The notes below the pieces were generated by a model. It ran no database searches and was not told the DNA's origin. It worked only from the letters and a program-made list of their open reading frames with translations. Below are positions 27,640-38,134 of a DNA stretch of 64,000 nt, in pieces. Position numbers and translations under genes: made by a program. The stretch is from Roseovarius litoreus (GTDB taxonomy: Bacteria; Pseudomonadota; Alphaproteobacteria; Rhodobacterales; Rhodobacteraceae): assembly GCF_900142765.1 (NCBI RefSeq), contig NZ_FRCB01000002.1:427914-491913 (forward strand), read 5' to 3'. The number at the start of each line of letters is the position of its first letter. The first letter of the stretch is position 1.

Positions 27640-28479
27640 TCAGCGTCCCTTTCTGGCCAGTCGCGGATTGAGCGCATCGTTCAGCCCCTCACCGATCAGG
27701 TTCAGCGCCAGCACCGTCAAGAGGATCGCCACGCCGGGAATGAAACTCAGCCACCATGCGCTGCGGATCACCGTGCGCGCGGCCCCGATCATGTAGCCCC
27801 AGCTCATGATATTGGGATCGCCCAGACCGAGAAACGACAACGAGCTTTCCAGCAATATGGCCGTGGCCACCATCAACGAGGCCATCACGATGATCGGCGA
27901 CATCGCATTGGGCAGGATATGCCCGAACAGGATGCGCGTGTTCGACAGCCCAGCCAGTCTTGCGGCATCCACGAATTCGCGCTTGCGCAGCGACAGCACC
28001 TCGGCCCGCACAAGCCGGGCGACGGGGGGCCAGCTGACAATGGCGATGGCCAGAGTGATCGTGGGCAGGGTCGGCTCCATGATCGCCACCAGCACGATCG
28101 CCAGCGCGAAATTCGGGATCGTCTGGAAAAACTCGGTAAAGCGCATCGCGCCATCATCGACCAGACCGCCATAAAAGCCCGCAAACGCCCCAAGCGGCAC
28201 ACCGATCAGCAGCGCCACCAGCGTCGACACGAGCCCCACGATCAGCGACACCCGCGCGCCATGCACCAGCCCCGAGGCGACATCGCGCCCCAGCGTGTCG
28301 GTGCCAAGCGGAAATCCCTCCACGCTGAACGGCGGCAGGAACGGGCGTTGGACCATCTTCCAGGGGCTCTCGGGATAAAGCAGTGGCGCCAGAACCGCCA
28401 GCAGTACCACCGTGATCAGGATCACCGCTCCGATCACGGCGCCCCGGTTGCGTGAAAACCGTTTGAGGAAATCCATCAT
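27640..28479 (-). CDS. Peptide-type ABC transporter permease (DppC-like)
   Basis: A 279-residue inner-membrane permease with an N-terminal helix (GAVIGAVILITVVLLAVLAPLLYP) typical of DppC/OppC, and five further helices. The EAA loop lies in the VRAEVLSLRKREFVDAARLAGLSNTRILFGHILPNA region. It forms the membrane channel with the neighbouring DppB-like protein, whose gene ends about 10 bases upstream. Confidence 0.93.
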   Translation of the reverse strand: MMDFLKRFSRNRGAVIGAVILITVVLLAVLAPLLYPESPWKMVQRPFLPPFSVEGFPLGTDTLGRDVASGLVHGARVSLIVGLVSTLVALLIGVPLGAFAGFYGGLVDDGAMRFTEFFQTIPNFALAIVLVAIMEPTLPTITLAIAIVSWPPVARLVRAEVLSLRKREFVDAARLAGLSNTRILFGHILPNAMSPIIVMASLMVATAILLESSLSFLGLGDPNIMSWGYMIGAARTVIRSAWWLSFIPGVAILLTVLALNLIGEGLNDALNPRLARKGR

Positions 28480-28489
28480 GCGTGCCTCC

Positions 28490-29455
28490 TCATATCCGCG
28501 GATCGATCAGCCGATAGACGATATCGGTGATGATGTTGAAGGCGATGACCATCGCCGCCGACACAAGAAACACCCCCAGAAGCGTGTTGTAATCCCGTGC
28601 CGTCAGGCTTTCGAACATCAGCCGTCCGATACCGGGCCAGGCAAAGACCGTCTCGGTCAGCACCGCGCCACCCACCAGCTGCCCCGCCTGCAGACCTGCC
28701 AGCGTGACCACCGGCAACAGCGCGTTGCGCAGGATATGGCGCCGTCGGATCACCCCTTCGCCAAGGCCCTTGGCGCGGGCGGTCTTGACGAAATCCATCT
28801 GACTCACCTCCAGCACCGAGGATCGCGTCATCCGCAGATAGACCGCCATGAAGAACAGCCCCAATGTCAGCGCCGGCAAGAACAGGTGCCGCAACCGGTC
28901 CAGCACCAGATCGAGCCCGCTCAGATCGGCGCCCACCGTCCCATAGCCGAAGGCCGGGAACCAACCGAGCTTGACGGAAAACAGGACCACCGCCATCAGC
29001 GCGACCCAGAACAGCGGCGTGGCATAAAACAGCAGCGCCATCGAGGTGATCGCCGTATCCCCCCAACGGCCCTGCCGTGCCGCCGCCGCCAGACCGAACA
29101 CGATCCCCAAAAGCAGCGACATGCCGAATGCCGTGAGCGTCAGAAGCAGCGTTGCCGGCAGCCGGTCAAGGATCAGGTCCAGCACCGGCATCTGCTGACG
29201 GTAGGAATACCCCAGATCCAGCTGCACCACCCCTGAGACATAATTCCAGAACTGCACGTAAAGCGGCTGGTCCAGCCCGAACCGCTCGCGCAATTGGGCG
29301 ATGAATTGCTCATCGGCCGCCCCTGCCTCGCCCGCCATGACCATCGCCGGATCGCCCGGGGCGGCATGAATGAGAAAGAAATTCAGAACGACGATCAGCA
29401 ACAGCGTGACCGCCGCCTTTGCGGCACGCCCGAAAATGGCGGAGAGAAGTGTCAT
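28490..29455 (-). CDS. Peptide-type ABC transporter permease (DppB-like)
   Basis: A 321-residue permease with six helices. The N-terminus contains LIVVLNFFLIHAAPGDPA, the DppB hallmark, and the EAA loop region reads MDFVKTARAKGLGEGVIRRRHILRNALLP. It precedes the DppC-like gene in the operon and follows the binding-protein gene, separated from it by a strong hairpin. Confidence 0.93.
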   Translation of the reverse strand: MTLLSAIFGRAAKAAVTLLLIVVLNFFLIHAAPGDPAMVMAGEAGAADEQFIAQLRERFGLDQPLYVQFWNYVSGVVQLDLGYSYRQQMPVLDLILDRLPATLLLTLTAFGMSLLLGIVFGLAAAARQGRWGDTAITSMALLFYATPLFWVALMAVVLFSVKLGWFPAFGYGTVGADLSGLDLVLDRLRHLFLPALTLGLFFMAVYLRMTRSSVLEVSQMDFVKTARAKGLGEGVIRRRHILRNALLPVVTLAGLQAGQLVGGAVLTETVFAWPGIGRLMFESLTARDYNTLLGVFLVSAAMVIAFNIITDIVYRLIDPRI

Positions 29456-29500
29456 GTGACTGTTCTGCCCGGATATCTGGAATGGTCAGGACGCAAAGAC

Positions 29501-29528
29501 GGCCGGCCCGGTATCTCCCGGACCGGCC
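29501..29528 (-). other. Hairpin between binding-protein and permease genes
   Basis: GGCCGGCCCGG and CCGGACCGGCC form an 11-bp stem with one mismatch or G-U pair and a 6-base loop. It lies in the gap between the binding-protein stop and the dppB-like start, with no T-run. It is the same arrangement as behind urtA and the TAXI binding protein, suggesting differential expression of the binding protein. Confidence 0.5.
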
Positions 29529-29546
29529 GCCCTGTCGGCAAGGGGC

Positions 29547-31091
29547 TTACTTCTCGATCCACGCGTCGCGCAGACCGTCATTGATGCCGATCGCGGTGGT
29601 CACAAGGTCCTTGACCTCGCAGCGGTAGATCGTCGGAAACTCGATCTCCAGCAGCCACGCCACGGGCACGTCATCCACCAACGTCTGCTGGATTTCCGTA
29701 TAGATCTCCTGACGTGCCTCCGGGGTGGCGGCGACGGCGGCCTCGGCGAACATGGCGTCGACCTCTTCATTGGCATAGCCCGCAACGTTGTTCCACGGGC
29801 TGCCCTTGGCGATATTCGTGGACAGATAGCTGCGCGCCACGCCAAGGGCCGGATCGCCATACTGGTAGAGATAGGTGAAGGCGATGTCGAAATCCCATTC
29901 GGCCTGTTTCTGGTTCCAGCCGGCCACATCCGTGGCCACGACCTCGGCATTGATGCCCACCTCGGACAGGTTCTGCTTCATCGCCTCGGCCCAACGCTGC
30001 CATGTCTCGCCATAGGGCAGGGGCAGGATGCGCACCGCTTCCCCGTCATACCCCATATCGGCCAGCAATTCGCGGGCCTTGTCGGGGTTGTGGTCGTACA
30101 TGATCGTGTCGTCGGTATAGAAATTGGTCTTCGACGATACCGGGCTGGTGGCGACCTTGCCGAACCCGTTCCAGATCACATCCTTCACGAACTCGCGGTC
30201 CATCGCGTACATCACCGCCTTGCGGAACCGCGTATCGGCGGTCGGCCCTTCGCGGTTGTTCATCCATGCCATCGCGTGCGGCGCGAAATATTCCCAACCC
30301 TGACCGGTGGAACAGACCCCGTCCATCTGCGTGAGCCGCTGCACATCCCAGTTCTCGACCGAGCCGCCGGGCAGTACATCGACCTCGCCATTCTCGAAGG
30401 CCACGGCGCGTGCCGCGGCATCCGGGATCACCCGGTAATAGATCTCGTCCAGATAGGGCTGGCCCTCGAGGTAATAATCCTCGTTCTTGACCAGATGAAT
30501 ATAGCTGCCCTTTTCCCAAGCCTCGAACTTGTACGGGCCTGTACCGATCGGCGTGTTGTTCGCCGGGTTGTTGGCGTAGTCAGTGCCCTCATAGATATGC
30601 TTGGGCACCATCGGCATCGTGCCGGCCTCGAAGACGCCAATGAACGGCCCGAAGGGGTTCTTCAGCTTGAAGACCACCGTATGATCGTCCGGGGCGGTCA
30701 CCGACTCCACATGCGCAAGGCTCACGCGCAGCCGCGCATGGGTTTCGCGCAGGAACTTGTCCACGGAAAACACCACATCCTCGGCGGTGAACGGCTCGCC
30801 GTCATGCCATGTGACACCCTCATGCAGCTTGAACGTATAGGTGAGCGCGTCGTCCGAAATCTCCCATGATTTCGCCAGCGACGGCTGCGGGTTCAGATCG
30901 GTGTCATAGCGCAGCAGGCTTTCATAGATGTCCCCGGCGACCAGCTGGGTGGGGCCGTTCTGCACAAGCCCCAGCATCAGGCTGGGCGGCTCAGGCTGCA
31001 CGACGATGTCAAGCCGGCCGCCCGCGTCCTGCGCGGCTACTGGCATGGCAAGACCCATGCTCAGGATCGACGTGGTAAAAATCTTCTTCAT
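29547..31091 (-). CDS. Peptide-type ABC transporter substrate-binding protein (family 5)
   Basis: A 514-residue periplasmic protein of the SBP_bac_5 family. A Sec signal peptide covers about residues 1-20 (MKKIFTTSILSMGLAMPVAAQ). YTFKLHEGVTWHDGEPFTAEDVVFS is the family hallmark. ATG 31091 is chosen because it starts the signal peptide and follows an AGGGAGCAAC sequence. It is the first gene of a four-gene importer. The ligand could be a peptide, opine, sugar or other solute; the sequence does not tell. Confidence 0.93.
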   Translation of the reverse strand: MKKIFTTSILSMGLAMPVAAQDAGGRLDIVVQPEPPSLMLGLVQNGPTQLVAGDIYESLLRYDTDLNPQPSLAKSWEISDDALTYTFKLHEGVTWHDGEPFTAEDVVFSVDKFLRETHARLRVSLAHVESVTAPDDHTVVFKLKNPFGPFIGVFEAGTMPMVPKHIYEGTDYANNPANNTPIGTGPYKFEAWEKGSYIHLVKNEDYYLEGQPYLDEIYYRVIPDAAARAVAFENGEVDVLPGGSVENWDVQRLTQMDGVCSTGQGWEYFAPHAMAWMNNREGPTADTRFRKAVMYAMDREFVKDVIWNGFGKVATSPVSSKTNFYTDDTIMYDHNPDKARELLADMGYDGEAVRILPLPYGETWQRWAEAMKQNLSEVGINAEVVATDVAGWNQKQAEWDFDIAFTYLYQYGDPALGVARSYLSTNIAKGSPWNNVAGYANEEVDAMFAEAAVAATPEARQEIYTEIQQTLVDDVPVAWLLEIEFPTIYRCEVKDLVTTAIGINDGLRDAWIEK

Positions 31092-31312
31092 CTGTTGCTC
31101 CCTGTTGAAATTCTGCGTCGGGCGCAGCCCGGCTTGCGTTTTCGGCACCGGGCTGGCCGCCCTCCGCCTTGGTCCTTGCGTCACGCGCGCCCGGCGGATT
31201 TTTCACTCTTCGGCGCGGTCCGGCGATGTTTGCCCTTGATCCCTGCAAGCGAGGGTCGCTAGGGCATTCGGCATGGGGTCAGTTCAGCTTCTGGCCTTCA
31301 CGGAGTCAAGGC

Positions 31313-31335
31313 AAATTGTCGACAGACGACAATTT
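31313..31335. promoter_or_regulatory. Operator-like dyad before the GntR/FadR regulator
   Basis: AAATTGTCG and CGACAATTT form a perfect 9-bp inverted repeat with a 5-base spacer. It lies 18 bases before the GntR-family start codon and in the divergent region with the ABC binding-protein gene. Its TTGT...ACAA core fits operators of FadR-type (FCD) GntR regulators. Autoregulation and control of the importer are likely. Confidence 0.65.
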
Positions 31336-31353
31336 CAGGGATAGCTTGCGACC

Positions 31354-32052
31354 ATGCCGATGGAATCTGAACCACTCTTTCCGCCTCTTGCCCGCGATGC
31401 ACTCTCGCAGCGCATTGCCCGCATCCTGACCGATGCCATCGTGTCCGGGCAGCTCAAACCCGGTGACAGGGTGGCCGAATCCGTGATCGCCCGCGATCTC
31501 GGCGTCAGCCGTGCGCCGGTGCGCGAGGCGGGCCGGCTGCTGGAAAGTGCGGGGCTTCTGGTCTCCAAGGCCAATCGCGGGTTCTTCGTGCGCACCATCG
31601 ATGCCGAAGACCTCGATGCGCTTTACGAGCTGCGCCTGTGCATCGAACGCGAAGCCGCCGCCCGGGTCGTGCGCGAGGGCAGGCTGGCCGACATCCTCGA
31701 CCCGCTGCGCGCGCTGATCGAACAGATGGTGGCCCTGTCTGCCGAAAAAAGGCTGATGCATCAGATCGTGGTCGATCTGCAATTTCACCGGCTGATCGTG
31801 GAGACCAGCGGCAACCAACGCTTTCTGGCGGTATTCGACAAGCTGGCCTCGGAAATTCAGGCCTGCACCGCGCTGATCGAACGGGTGTTCGACGAGCCGG
31901 GGATGATCGCGCGCAATCACTACCTCATCATCGAGGCGCTCGAAACCGGCGATCCCGAACAGGCCCGTTCCGCGATGGATTACCATATCGGCGTCGCCCG
32001 CAAGGCGGTGGTCGAGCATTTCCGCAAGCTCGAGGCCGAAGGCGGCGCCTGA
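31354..32052 (+). CDS. GntR family regulator, FadR/FCD subfamily
   Basis: A 232-residue DNA-binding regulator. The winged helix at about 15-80 includes LKPGDRVAESVIARDLGVSRAPVREAGRLLESAG, the GntR pattern. The FCD effector domain covers about 90-220, with conserved arginine and histidine residues that usually bind a metal and an organic acid (ARVVREGRL, FHRLIVETSGN, MDYHIGVARK). It is divergent from the ABC importer operon and convergent with eda. It probably represses the importer in the absence of ligand. Confidence 0.92.
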   Translation: MPMESEPLFPPLARDALSQRIARILTDAIVSGQLKPGDRVAESVIARDLGVSRAPVREAGRLLESAGLLVSKANRGFFVRTIDAEDLDALYELRLCIEREAAARVVREGRLADILDPLRALIEQMVALSAEKRLMHQIVVDLQFHRLIVETSGNQRFLAVFDKLASEIQACTALIERVFDEPGMIARNHYLIIEALETGDPEQARSAMDYHIGVARKAVVEHFRKLEAEGGA

Positions 32053-32072
32053 ACCGCCGCCGCGCCAGCCGC

Positions 32073-32717
32073 TCAGCCTCGCGCCAGCCCCGCCGCCTTG
32101 CGCGCCAGATCGGTGATCCGTGCCCAATCTCCGGCCTCCACCGCGTCCTTCGGCGCAACCCAGCTTCCGCCTACGCAGAGCGTATTGGAGAGCGACAGGT
32201 AATCGGCGGCGGTCTCGGGCGTGATCCCGCCTGTTGGGCAAAACGTGATCTGCGGCAGCGGTGCGCCGATGGCCTTCAGCGCCTTCGCGCCGCCCGCCGC
32301 CTCGGCGGGAAAGAACTTGAGCATGTCATAGCCGCGTTCCAGCAGCGCCATCGCTTCGCTGGCCGTGGCCGCCCCCGGCAAGAGCGGCAGATCGGCGCTT
32401 TCGCAGGCCTCGAGCAGGCGGGGTGTCGCACCGGGGGACACGGCAAAGCGCGCGCCCGCTGCCTTGGCCGCCTGCACGTCCTCGGGCGTCAGGACCGTGC
32501 CCGCGCCCACCACGCCGCCCGGCACCCGGGCCATCGCGGCGATCGCCTCAAGTGCCGCAGGCGTGCGCAGCGTTACCTCCAGCACCGGCAGGCCGCCGTC
32601 TACCAGTGCGCGCGCCAGCCCTTCGGCCCGCGCGGCATCCTCGATCACCAGAACCGGAATGACCGGCGCCAGCCCGCACAGGCGCCGGGTCTCGGCGCTG
32701 GACTGCTGCGGGGTCAT
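32073..32717 (-). CDS. eda: KDPG aldolase
   Basis: A 214-residue class I aldolase that splits 2-keto-3-deoxy-6-phosphogluconate into pyruvate and glyceraldehyde-3-phosphate. Glu47 in VLEVTLRT and the Schiff-base Lys134 in [13 protein letters not shown] are present. ATG 32717 is chosen because it makes a 4-base ATGA overlap with edd and gives the family length; the frame stays open upstream but only as antisense-like sequence over edd. It completes the Entner-Doudoroff pair. Confidence 0.95.
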   Translation of the reverse strand: MTPQQSSAETRRLCGLAPVIPVLVIEDAARAEGLARALVDGGLPVLEVTLRTPAALEAIAAMARVPGGVVGAGTVLTPEDVQAAKAAGARFAVSPGATPRLLEACESADLPLLPGAATASEAMALLERGYDMLKFFPAEAAGGAKALKAIGAPLPQITFCPTGGITPETAADYLSLSNTLCVGGSWVAPKDAVEAGDWARITDLARKAAGLARG

Positions 32718-34537
32718 GACGTGCCCTCGCTCGGCAGCAGGGGCGAGGCACCTTGCGTTGCCGGTCCCGCGCATTGCCGGAAAAGCTCGAACAATTCCCG
32801 GCCAAGCCCATGGCCATTGGCGCTCAGATCGGGGCTGGCCGCGTCTCGCTCCAGCGCGCCGTCGGTCAGCACCTCGAGCCGGCCCGCCTTGGCGTCGACC
32901 CTGATCACATCCCCATCCCGCAGCTTTGCCAACGGCCCGCCAAGGGCAGCCTCGGGGCTGACATGCAACGCGGCGGGCACCTTGCCCGACGCGCCGGACA
33001 TGCGCCCATCCGTGACCAGCGCCACTTTCAATCCCCGGTCCAGCAGCACCGACAACAGCGGCGTCAGCGCATGCAGCTCGGGCATCCCGTTGGCGCGCGG
33101 CCCCTGAAACCGGACCACGACGACGCAATCCTCAGTAAACTCACCTGCGCGGAATGCCTGCCTGACCGCCTCCTGATCGTGAAACACGCGGGCAGGGGCC
33201 TCGACCACATGCAGATCGGGTGCCACCGCCGACACCTTCATGATGCCCGAACCCAGGTTACCGCTCAGATCCTGCAGTCCGCCGGTGGCCTGAAACGGAT
33301 CGCCCACCGGGCGCAGGATCTTGTCGTTTCGGCTGTGATCCGGGCCGTCGCCCCAGATCAGCGCATCCTCTCTCAGCGTCGGCTCTTTCGTATATCGCTC
33401 CAGCCCCGGCCCGGCGATGGTCTGCACATCCTCGTGCAGCAAGCCCGCCTCCAGCAATTCACCGATCATGAAGGCCAGCCCGCCCGCGGCGTGGAAATGG
33501 TTCACATCCGCCAGCCCGTTGGGATAGACCTTGGCCATCAGCGGCGTCACCGCCGAGATGTCGGCGAAATCCTGCGGCTCCAGCAGGATGCCCGCCGCGC
33601 GCGCCATGGCCGGCAGATGCAGCACGAGGTTGGTCGATCCCCCCGTTGCCATCAGGCCCACCATCCCGTTGACGAAGGCGCGCTCGTCCAGCACCTCGGC
33701 CACCGGGATATATTCGTTGCCAAGCGCCGTGATCGCCAGCGCGCGGGCGGTTGCCGCCCGGGTCAGCGCATCGCGCAGCGGCGTGCCTGGGTTGACGAAA
33801 CTCGCCCCGGGAAGATGCAGCCCCATGAACTCCATCAACATCTGGTTGGTGTTGGCCGTTCCGTAAAAGGTGCAGGTGCCGGGCCCGTGATAGCTTTTCA
33901 TCTCGGCGCGCATCAGCTCGTCGCGACCGATCTCGCCCTTGGCAAAGCGTTGGCGCACCTTGGCCTTCTCGTCATTGGGCAGCCCCGATGTCATCGGCCC
34001 CGCCGGCATGAACACCGCCGGGATATGCCCGAAGGTTGCCGCCGCGATCACAAGGCCCGGCACGATCTTGTCGCACACGCCCAGATAGGCCGCCGCATCG
34101 AACGTGTTGTGACTGAGTGCGACACCCGCCGCCATCGCGATCACATCGCGTGAAAACAGCGACAGCTCCATCCCCGGTTGGCCCTGTGTGACCCCGTCGC
34201 ACATCGCAGGCACACCGCCCGCCACCTGCGCCGTGCCGCCCGCCTCTCGTGCGGCGTCGCGGATCAGGTCGGGGAAACGCTCGAACGGCTGATGCGCCGA
34301 CAGCATGTCGTTATAGGCCGTCACGATCCCCAGGTTCGGCGCACGATGCTCCGCCAGCCTGTCCTTGTCCTCGCCCATCGCGGCATAGGCATGGGCCTGA
34401 TTTCCGCAACTCAGATGCGCGCGGCGCGGACCATCCTCGGCCGCGCGGCGCATCCGCTCGAGATATGTGCCGCGCGTCCGCGCTGAGCGGTCCCGGATAC
34501 GGGCCGTGAGGGCGTCGATTTTGGGGTGGAGGGTCAT
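32714..34537 (-). CDS. edd: Phosphogluconate dehydratase
   Basis: A 607-residue iron-sulfur dehydratase (IlvD/Edd family) converting 6-phosphogluconate to [48 protein letters not shown] and [23 protein letters not shown] are diagnostic. Cysteines in MCDGVTQ, YLGVCDK and the [13 protein letters not shown] segment are the likely cluster ligands. It overlaps eda by 4 bases and follows the DadA-like gene by 54 bases on the same strand. Confidence 0.96.
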   Translation of the reverse strand: MTLHPKIDALTARIRDRSARTRGTYLERMRRAAEDGPRRAHLSCGNQAHAYAAMGEDKDRLAEHRAPNLGIVTAYNDMLSAHQPFERFPDLIRDAAREAGGTAQVAGGVPAMCDGVTQGQPGMELSLFSRDVIAMAAGVALSHNTFDAAAYLGVCDKIVPGLVIAAATFGHIPAVFMPAGPMTSGLPNDEKAKVRQRFAKGEIGRDELMRAEMKSYHGPGTCTFYGTANTNQMLMEFMGLHLPGASFVNPGTPLRDALTRAATARALAITALGNEYIPVAEVLDERAFVNGMVGLMATGGSTNLVLHLPAMARAAGILLEPQDFADISAVTPLMAKVYPNGLADVNHFHAAGGLAFMIGELLEAGLLHEDVQTIAGPGLERYTKEPTLREDALIWGDGPDHSRNDKILRPVGDPFQATGGLQDLSGNLGSGIMKVSAVAPDLHVVEAPARVFHDQEAVRQAFRAGEFTEDCVVVVRFQGPRANGMPELHALTPLLSVLLDRGLKVALVTDGRMSGASGKVPAALHVSPEAALGGPLAKLRDGDVIRVDAKAGRLEVLTDGALERDAASPDLSANGHGLGRELFELFRQCAGPATQGASPLLPSEGTS

Positions 34538-34591
34538 GCTGGGTCCGGCTGGTTGACGTTAGCGGTAACGTAGCATCGCCATGCGCCGGTT

Positions 34592-35851
34592 TCAAACCGA
34601 TCCGAAGCGATCCGCGCGATAGGGTGCCAGATCGATATTCGGCCCCGCCCCGCGCAGCAGGTCCGCCATGATCCTCCCCGTGCGCGGCGCCATCATGAAC
34701 CCGTAATGCGAATGCCCGAAGGCCCCGTAAAGCCCCGGATGTCCCGGCATCTCTCCGATCACCGGCAGGCTGTCGGGAAAGGACGGGCGCACACCGCTCC
34801 ACGTGGTAACCGTGGCGCTCCCCAGCCCCGGCACCATCTGGCGGGCCAATCCGGCGATGGTCTCGGCGCGGCGCGGATCGGGCAGGGCATCGAGCCCTCC
34901 GAATTCCGCCGTGCCCGCGGCCCGCAGCCCGTCCTCCATGCTGCTGGCCACGAATTTGCGGTCCGTATCCATCACCGAATTGTTCAGACTCACGCCCGCA
35001 TCGGCGAACATCACGTGATAGCCGCGCTCCGCCTCCAGCGGCAGCCTCAGCCCAAGCGGTGCCAAAAGCCGCGCCGACCATGCCCCCGCCGACACGACGA
35101 TCCGCGCCGCGCTCAGGGTCTCGCCCTCGCAATCGATGATCCAGCCGCCCTGCGCGTCGGGGCACAGCGCGCGCACCTCGCGCTGCAGCACTTCGCCGCC
35201 CAAGGCCCGCAGCTTCTCCGCCAGCACCGCCATCAGCCGCCCCGGCGACAGCGCGCGCGCCTGTCCGTGCACCACCACCGCGGCGCGGAACTCGGGCGAC
35301 AGATCCGGCTCCATCTCGCGCAGCGCGCCCGCCCCGATCACTTCGACCTTGGCGCCGGCCATGCGGCGCAATTCGGCATCAAGCCCCCGGTCACTGGCCA
35401 GAGCGGGATCGCGATGCGCCAGCACATAGCAACTGTCGCGCACCAGCCCCTCATGGCCGGTGCCTTCAAGGTGGCGCCGGTAAAGATCGACGCACCCTGC
35501 CGTCAGCCCGTCCATCGCCGCCGACACCGCCTTTGCGCGCGCCTCGCTGCCATTCAGCACGAAGCGCAGCGCCCAGGGCAGGAAGCGGGGCAGGTGCCTT
35601 GCGCGCACCGCCACCGGCCCCAGCGGATCCAGCAGCCATCCCGGCGCCTTCTTCCAGACCCCCGGCATGGATTGCGGCACCACCGAAAAAGGCGAGATCA
35701 CCCCCGCATTGCCGCTTGATGCGCCTTGCCCGGGCGCGTCCCGGTCGATCAGCCGGACGGGAATGCCCCGTTCCACCAGTTCGAGCGCGGTGCAGATGCC
35801 CACGGCGCCGCCGCCCAGAATGGTGACGCTTGCATCATTGTCCGGCGGCAT
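34592..35851 (-). CDS. FAD-dependent oxidoreductase, D-amino acid dehydrogenase (DadA) like
   Basis: A 419-residue DAO-family flavoprotein. The Rossmann motif ILGGGAVGICTALELVERG lies at about residues 10-28, followed by SGNAGVISPFSVVPQSMPG, as in DadA. The C-terminal WSGVRPSFPDSLPVIGE and GHSHYGFMMAP motifs also match DadA. DadA oxidises D-amino acids and passes electrons to the respiratory chain. Its start overlaps the end of the TRAP permease gene by 17 bases. A D-amino acid or related imino-acid substrate imported by that transporter is a reasonable inference. Confidence 0.85.
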   Translation of the reverse strand: MPPDNDASVTILGGGAVGICTALELVERGIPVRLIDRDAPGQGASSGNAGVISPFSVVPQSMPGVWKKAPGWLLDPLGPVAVRARHLPRFLPWALRFVLNGSEARAKAVSAAMDGLTAGCVDLYRRHLEGTGHEGLVRDSCYVLAHRDPALASDRGLDAELRRMAGAKVEVIGAGALREMEPDLSPEFRAAVVVHGQARALSPGRLMAVLAEKLRALGGEVLQREVRALCPDAQGGWIIDCEGETLSAARIVVSAGAWSARLLAPLGLRLPLEAERGYHVMFADAGVSLNNSVMDTDRKFVASSMEDGLRAAGTAEFGGLDALPDPRRAETIAGLARQMVPGLGSATVTTWSGVRPSFPDSLPVIGEMPGHPGLYGAFGHSHYGFMMAPRTGRIMADLLRGAGPNIDLAPYRADRFGSV

Positions 35852-38078
35852 CTTCTACCGCCTTCTCGGCGCGCTTGCGCAGCACTTGCGGCACCAGAAC
35901 CAGCCCGATCACTGCGAGCGACAGCAGGTCGCTCGATCCGCTCGGCGCCACCAGAAGCAATCCGCCCACCACCATGAGGAACCGCTCGAAGCCGCCCATC
36001 CGATCGATGAAATACCCCGCCACCGCCGTGCCGATGACAAAGACGCCTGCGGCACAGGTCAGCGATACCTGCAGGAAGGACATCAGCGTGAAATATTCCG
36101 GCAGCACGATCAGGATCACCGGCGCATAGACAAAGACCATCGGCACCAGCAATTTGCCCAATCCCAGCGTGAAGGCGTTCAGCCCCGTGCGGAACGGATT
36201 GGCCCCCGCGATCCCCGCCGCCGCATAGGCCGACGCGCAGACCGGCGGGGTGATCTCCGAGATCACGCCGTAATAGAGCACGAACATATGCGTCGCCAGC
36301 GGCGGCACGCCAAGCTGGCTCAGCGCCGGGGTCGCGACCGCGACCAGCATGATGTAAAGCGCCGTGGTCGGCAGGCCCGCGCCCATCAGGATGCACGCCA
36401 TCGCGATCAGCACAAGCGAGATAAATTGCTGCAGCGCACTCAATGAGAACGCCTCGGCGGGGATCCAGCCCACGAAAGGATGCAGCCAGGCGGCCATGTC
36501 GGCGGCGCCATTGGTGACCATGAACCCCATGCGGAACCCGACGCCCGTGGTGTTGATGACCCCCACCACGATCCCCACCGCAGCCGAGGCCGCGCCAACC
36601 GCCAGCGCATATTGGACACCCACATGAAAGCTGTCCAGCAAGTCCTTGAAATCCTTGCGTTCATTACGATGAAGCGAGCCGATGATCGTGAGCGCCGCAA
36701 GGATGCCTGCCAGCGTTGCGGAAAAGCCCTCGCCACTGGCGGGCGACGCTTTCCAGAAGATGAAGGCCAAGAGACCCAGCGGAATAGCCAGCGTCAGGGG
36801 GCGGTCAAAGCCACAGAAGCCCACGACGATGCACAACAGCAGCCCCATGAAGGCGGCCATGTTCGGCGAATAGCCGGAAAACAGCACGATCAGCAGCGCG
36901 ATCAGCGGAATGATCGTGTACCAGCCGTCCTTCCAGACCTGCAGGAACTTGGGCAGCTCCTCCTTGGGATAGGCCTTGAGGCCCAGCCGTTTCGCGGTGA
37001 AATGCACGATCGAGAGAACCCCGATGTAATGCATCAGCGCGGGCACGATCGCAGCGATCACGATGGTGGTATAGGGCACCTCCAGATATTCAGCCATCAG
37101 GAAGCTTGCCGCGCCCATGATCGGCGGCGTGATCTGGCCACCCGCGGAGGAGGCCGCCTCGACCCCGCCGGCGAAATAGCCTGGATAGCCCATCTTTTTC
37201 ATGTTGGGGATGGTCAGCGACCCGGTCGAGACGGTGTTGGCGATGGAACTGCCCGAAATCGTGCCGAAAAAGGCCGATGAGACGACCGACACCTTGGCCG
37301 GTCCCCCGGTATAGCGCCCCGCCAGCATCATCGCGTTATCGACAAAGAATTGCCCCAGCCCCATGCGCTGCGCCACAACGCCGAACAGCACGAAATGGAA
37401 CACCACGGTCGAGACCACCCAGAGCGTGATGCCGAAAATCCCTTCCGAGGGGAAATACATGTTGTTGACGAACTGGTGCCAGTCCACGCCCGGATGCTGC
37501 AGGATCTGCACCGGCATCGACGGGCCGAACAGGGCATAGCCCATGAACACCAGAATGATGAGCGGCAGAACGAAGCCGATCGTGCGCCGCGCGATCTCCA
37601 GCGTGGCGAAAATCAGGATGGTGCCAAGGATCACGTCCGGCGTCGTCGGATTGCCTTGCCTGAGCGCCTGTTCGGGGATGTCGAGGCCGAATATCTCCAG
37701 CCCGCGCCAGCTGATCCACAAAAACAGCGCCGCCAGCATGCCCGCCAGCGCGATCGCCCAGTCATAGAGCGGCACATTGCCCGGCTTGAGCAGTCCCGCC
37801 CCCTCATAAGACAGGCTGGCCGGTGTCCGCTTGACCGGAAAGTAAAGGAAGATGAACAGGAACAGCCCGGCCAGATGGATGCCCATATGCACATGATCCA
37901 CCGGCGTTCCGAACCCTGCGGTCCAGACATGATAGGCGGCAAACAGGATCGTGGCCCAATAGATCGCGGTCTTCAGCGTCGGCCCGTTGTCGCGGGTATT
38001 GAGCGCGCTGTCATATTTCTTTTCCAGCTCTTCAAGCTGCCTTGCGTCCAGGGTCGAGGACGTGCGATCGCTGGCCAT
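35835..38078 (-). CDS. TRAP-TAXI transporter, fused small and large membrane subunits
   Basis: A 747-residue fused DctQM-type permease of the TRAP family, TAXI branch. About 18-20 hydrophobic helices are visible. The large-subunit part has SSAFFGTISGSSIANTVSTGSLTIPNMKKMGYPGYFAGGVEAASSAGGQITPPIMGAA, which is diagnostic of TAXI permeases. ATG 38078 is chosen over an upstream start because it gives a clean cytoplasmic N-terminus. Its binding protein is encoded immediately upstream. TAXI systems carry organic acids or amino acids such as glutamate. Confidence 0.93.
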   Translation of the reverse strand: MASDRTSSTLDARQLEELEKKYDSALNTRDNGPTLKTAIYWATILFAAYHVWTAGFGTPVDHVHMGIHLAGLFLFIFLYFPVKRTPASLSYEGAGLLKPGNVPLYDWAIALAGMLAALFLWISWRGLEIFGLDIPEQALRQGNPTTPDVILGTILIFATLEIARRTIGFVLPLIILVFMGYALFGPSMPVQILQHPGVDWHQFVNNMYFPSEGIFGITLWVVSTVVFHFVLFGVVAQRMGLGQFFVDNAMMLAGRYTGGPAKVSVVSSAFFGTISGSSIANTVSTGSLTIPNMKKMGYPGYFAGGVEAASSAGGQITPPIMGAASFLMAEYLEVPYTTIVIAAIVPALMHYIGVLSIVHFTAKRLGLKAYPKEELPKFLQVWKDGWYTIIPLIALLIVLFSGYSPNMAAFMGLLLCIVVGFCGFDRPLTLAIPLGLLAFIFWKASPASGEGFSATLAGILAALTIIGSLHRNERKDFKDLLDSFHVGVQYALAVGAASAAVGIVVGVINTTGVGFRMGFMVTNGAADMAAWLHPFVGWIPAEAFSLSALQQFISLVLIAMACILMGAGLPTTALYIMLVAVATPALSQLGVPPLATHMFVLYYGVISEITPPVCASAYAAAGIAGANPFRTGLNAFTLGLGKLLVPMVFVYAPVILIVLPEYFTLMSFLQVSLTCAAGVFVIGTAVAGYFIDRMGGFERFLMVVGGLLLVAPSGSSDLLSLAVIGLVLVPQVLRKRAEKAVEDAAGQ

Positions 38079-38134
38079 GGGGCGCTTCCTTGGCAATGAT
38101 GTTGGGGGTAGGCCGAACGCGGCGCAGCGCACCC

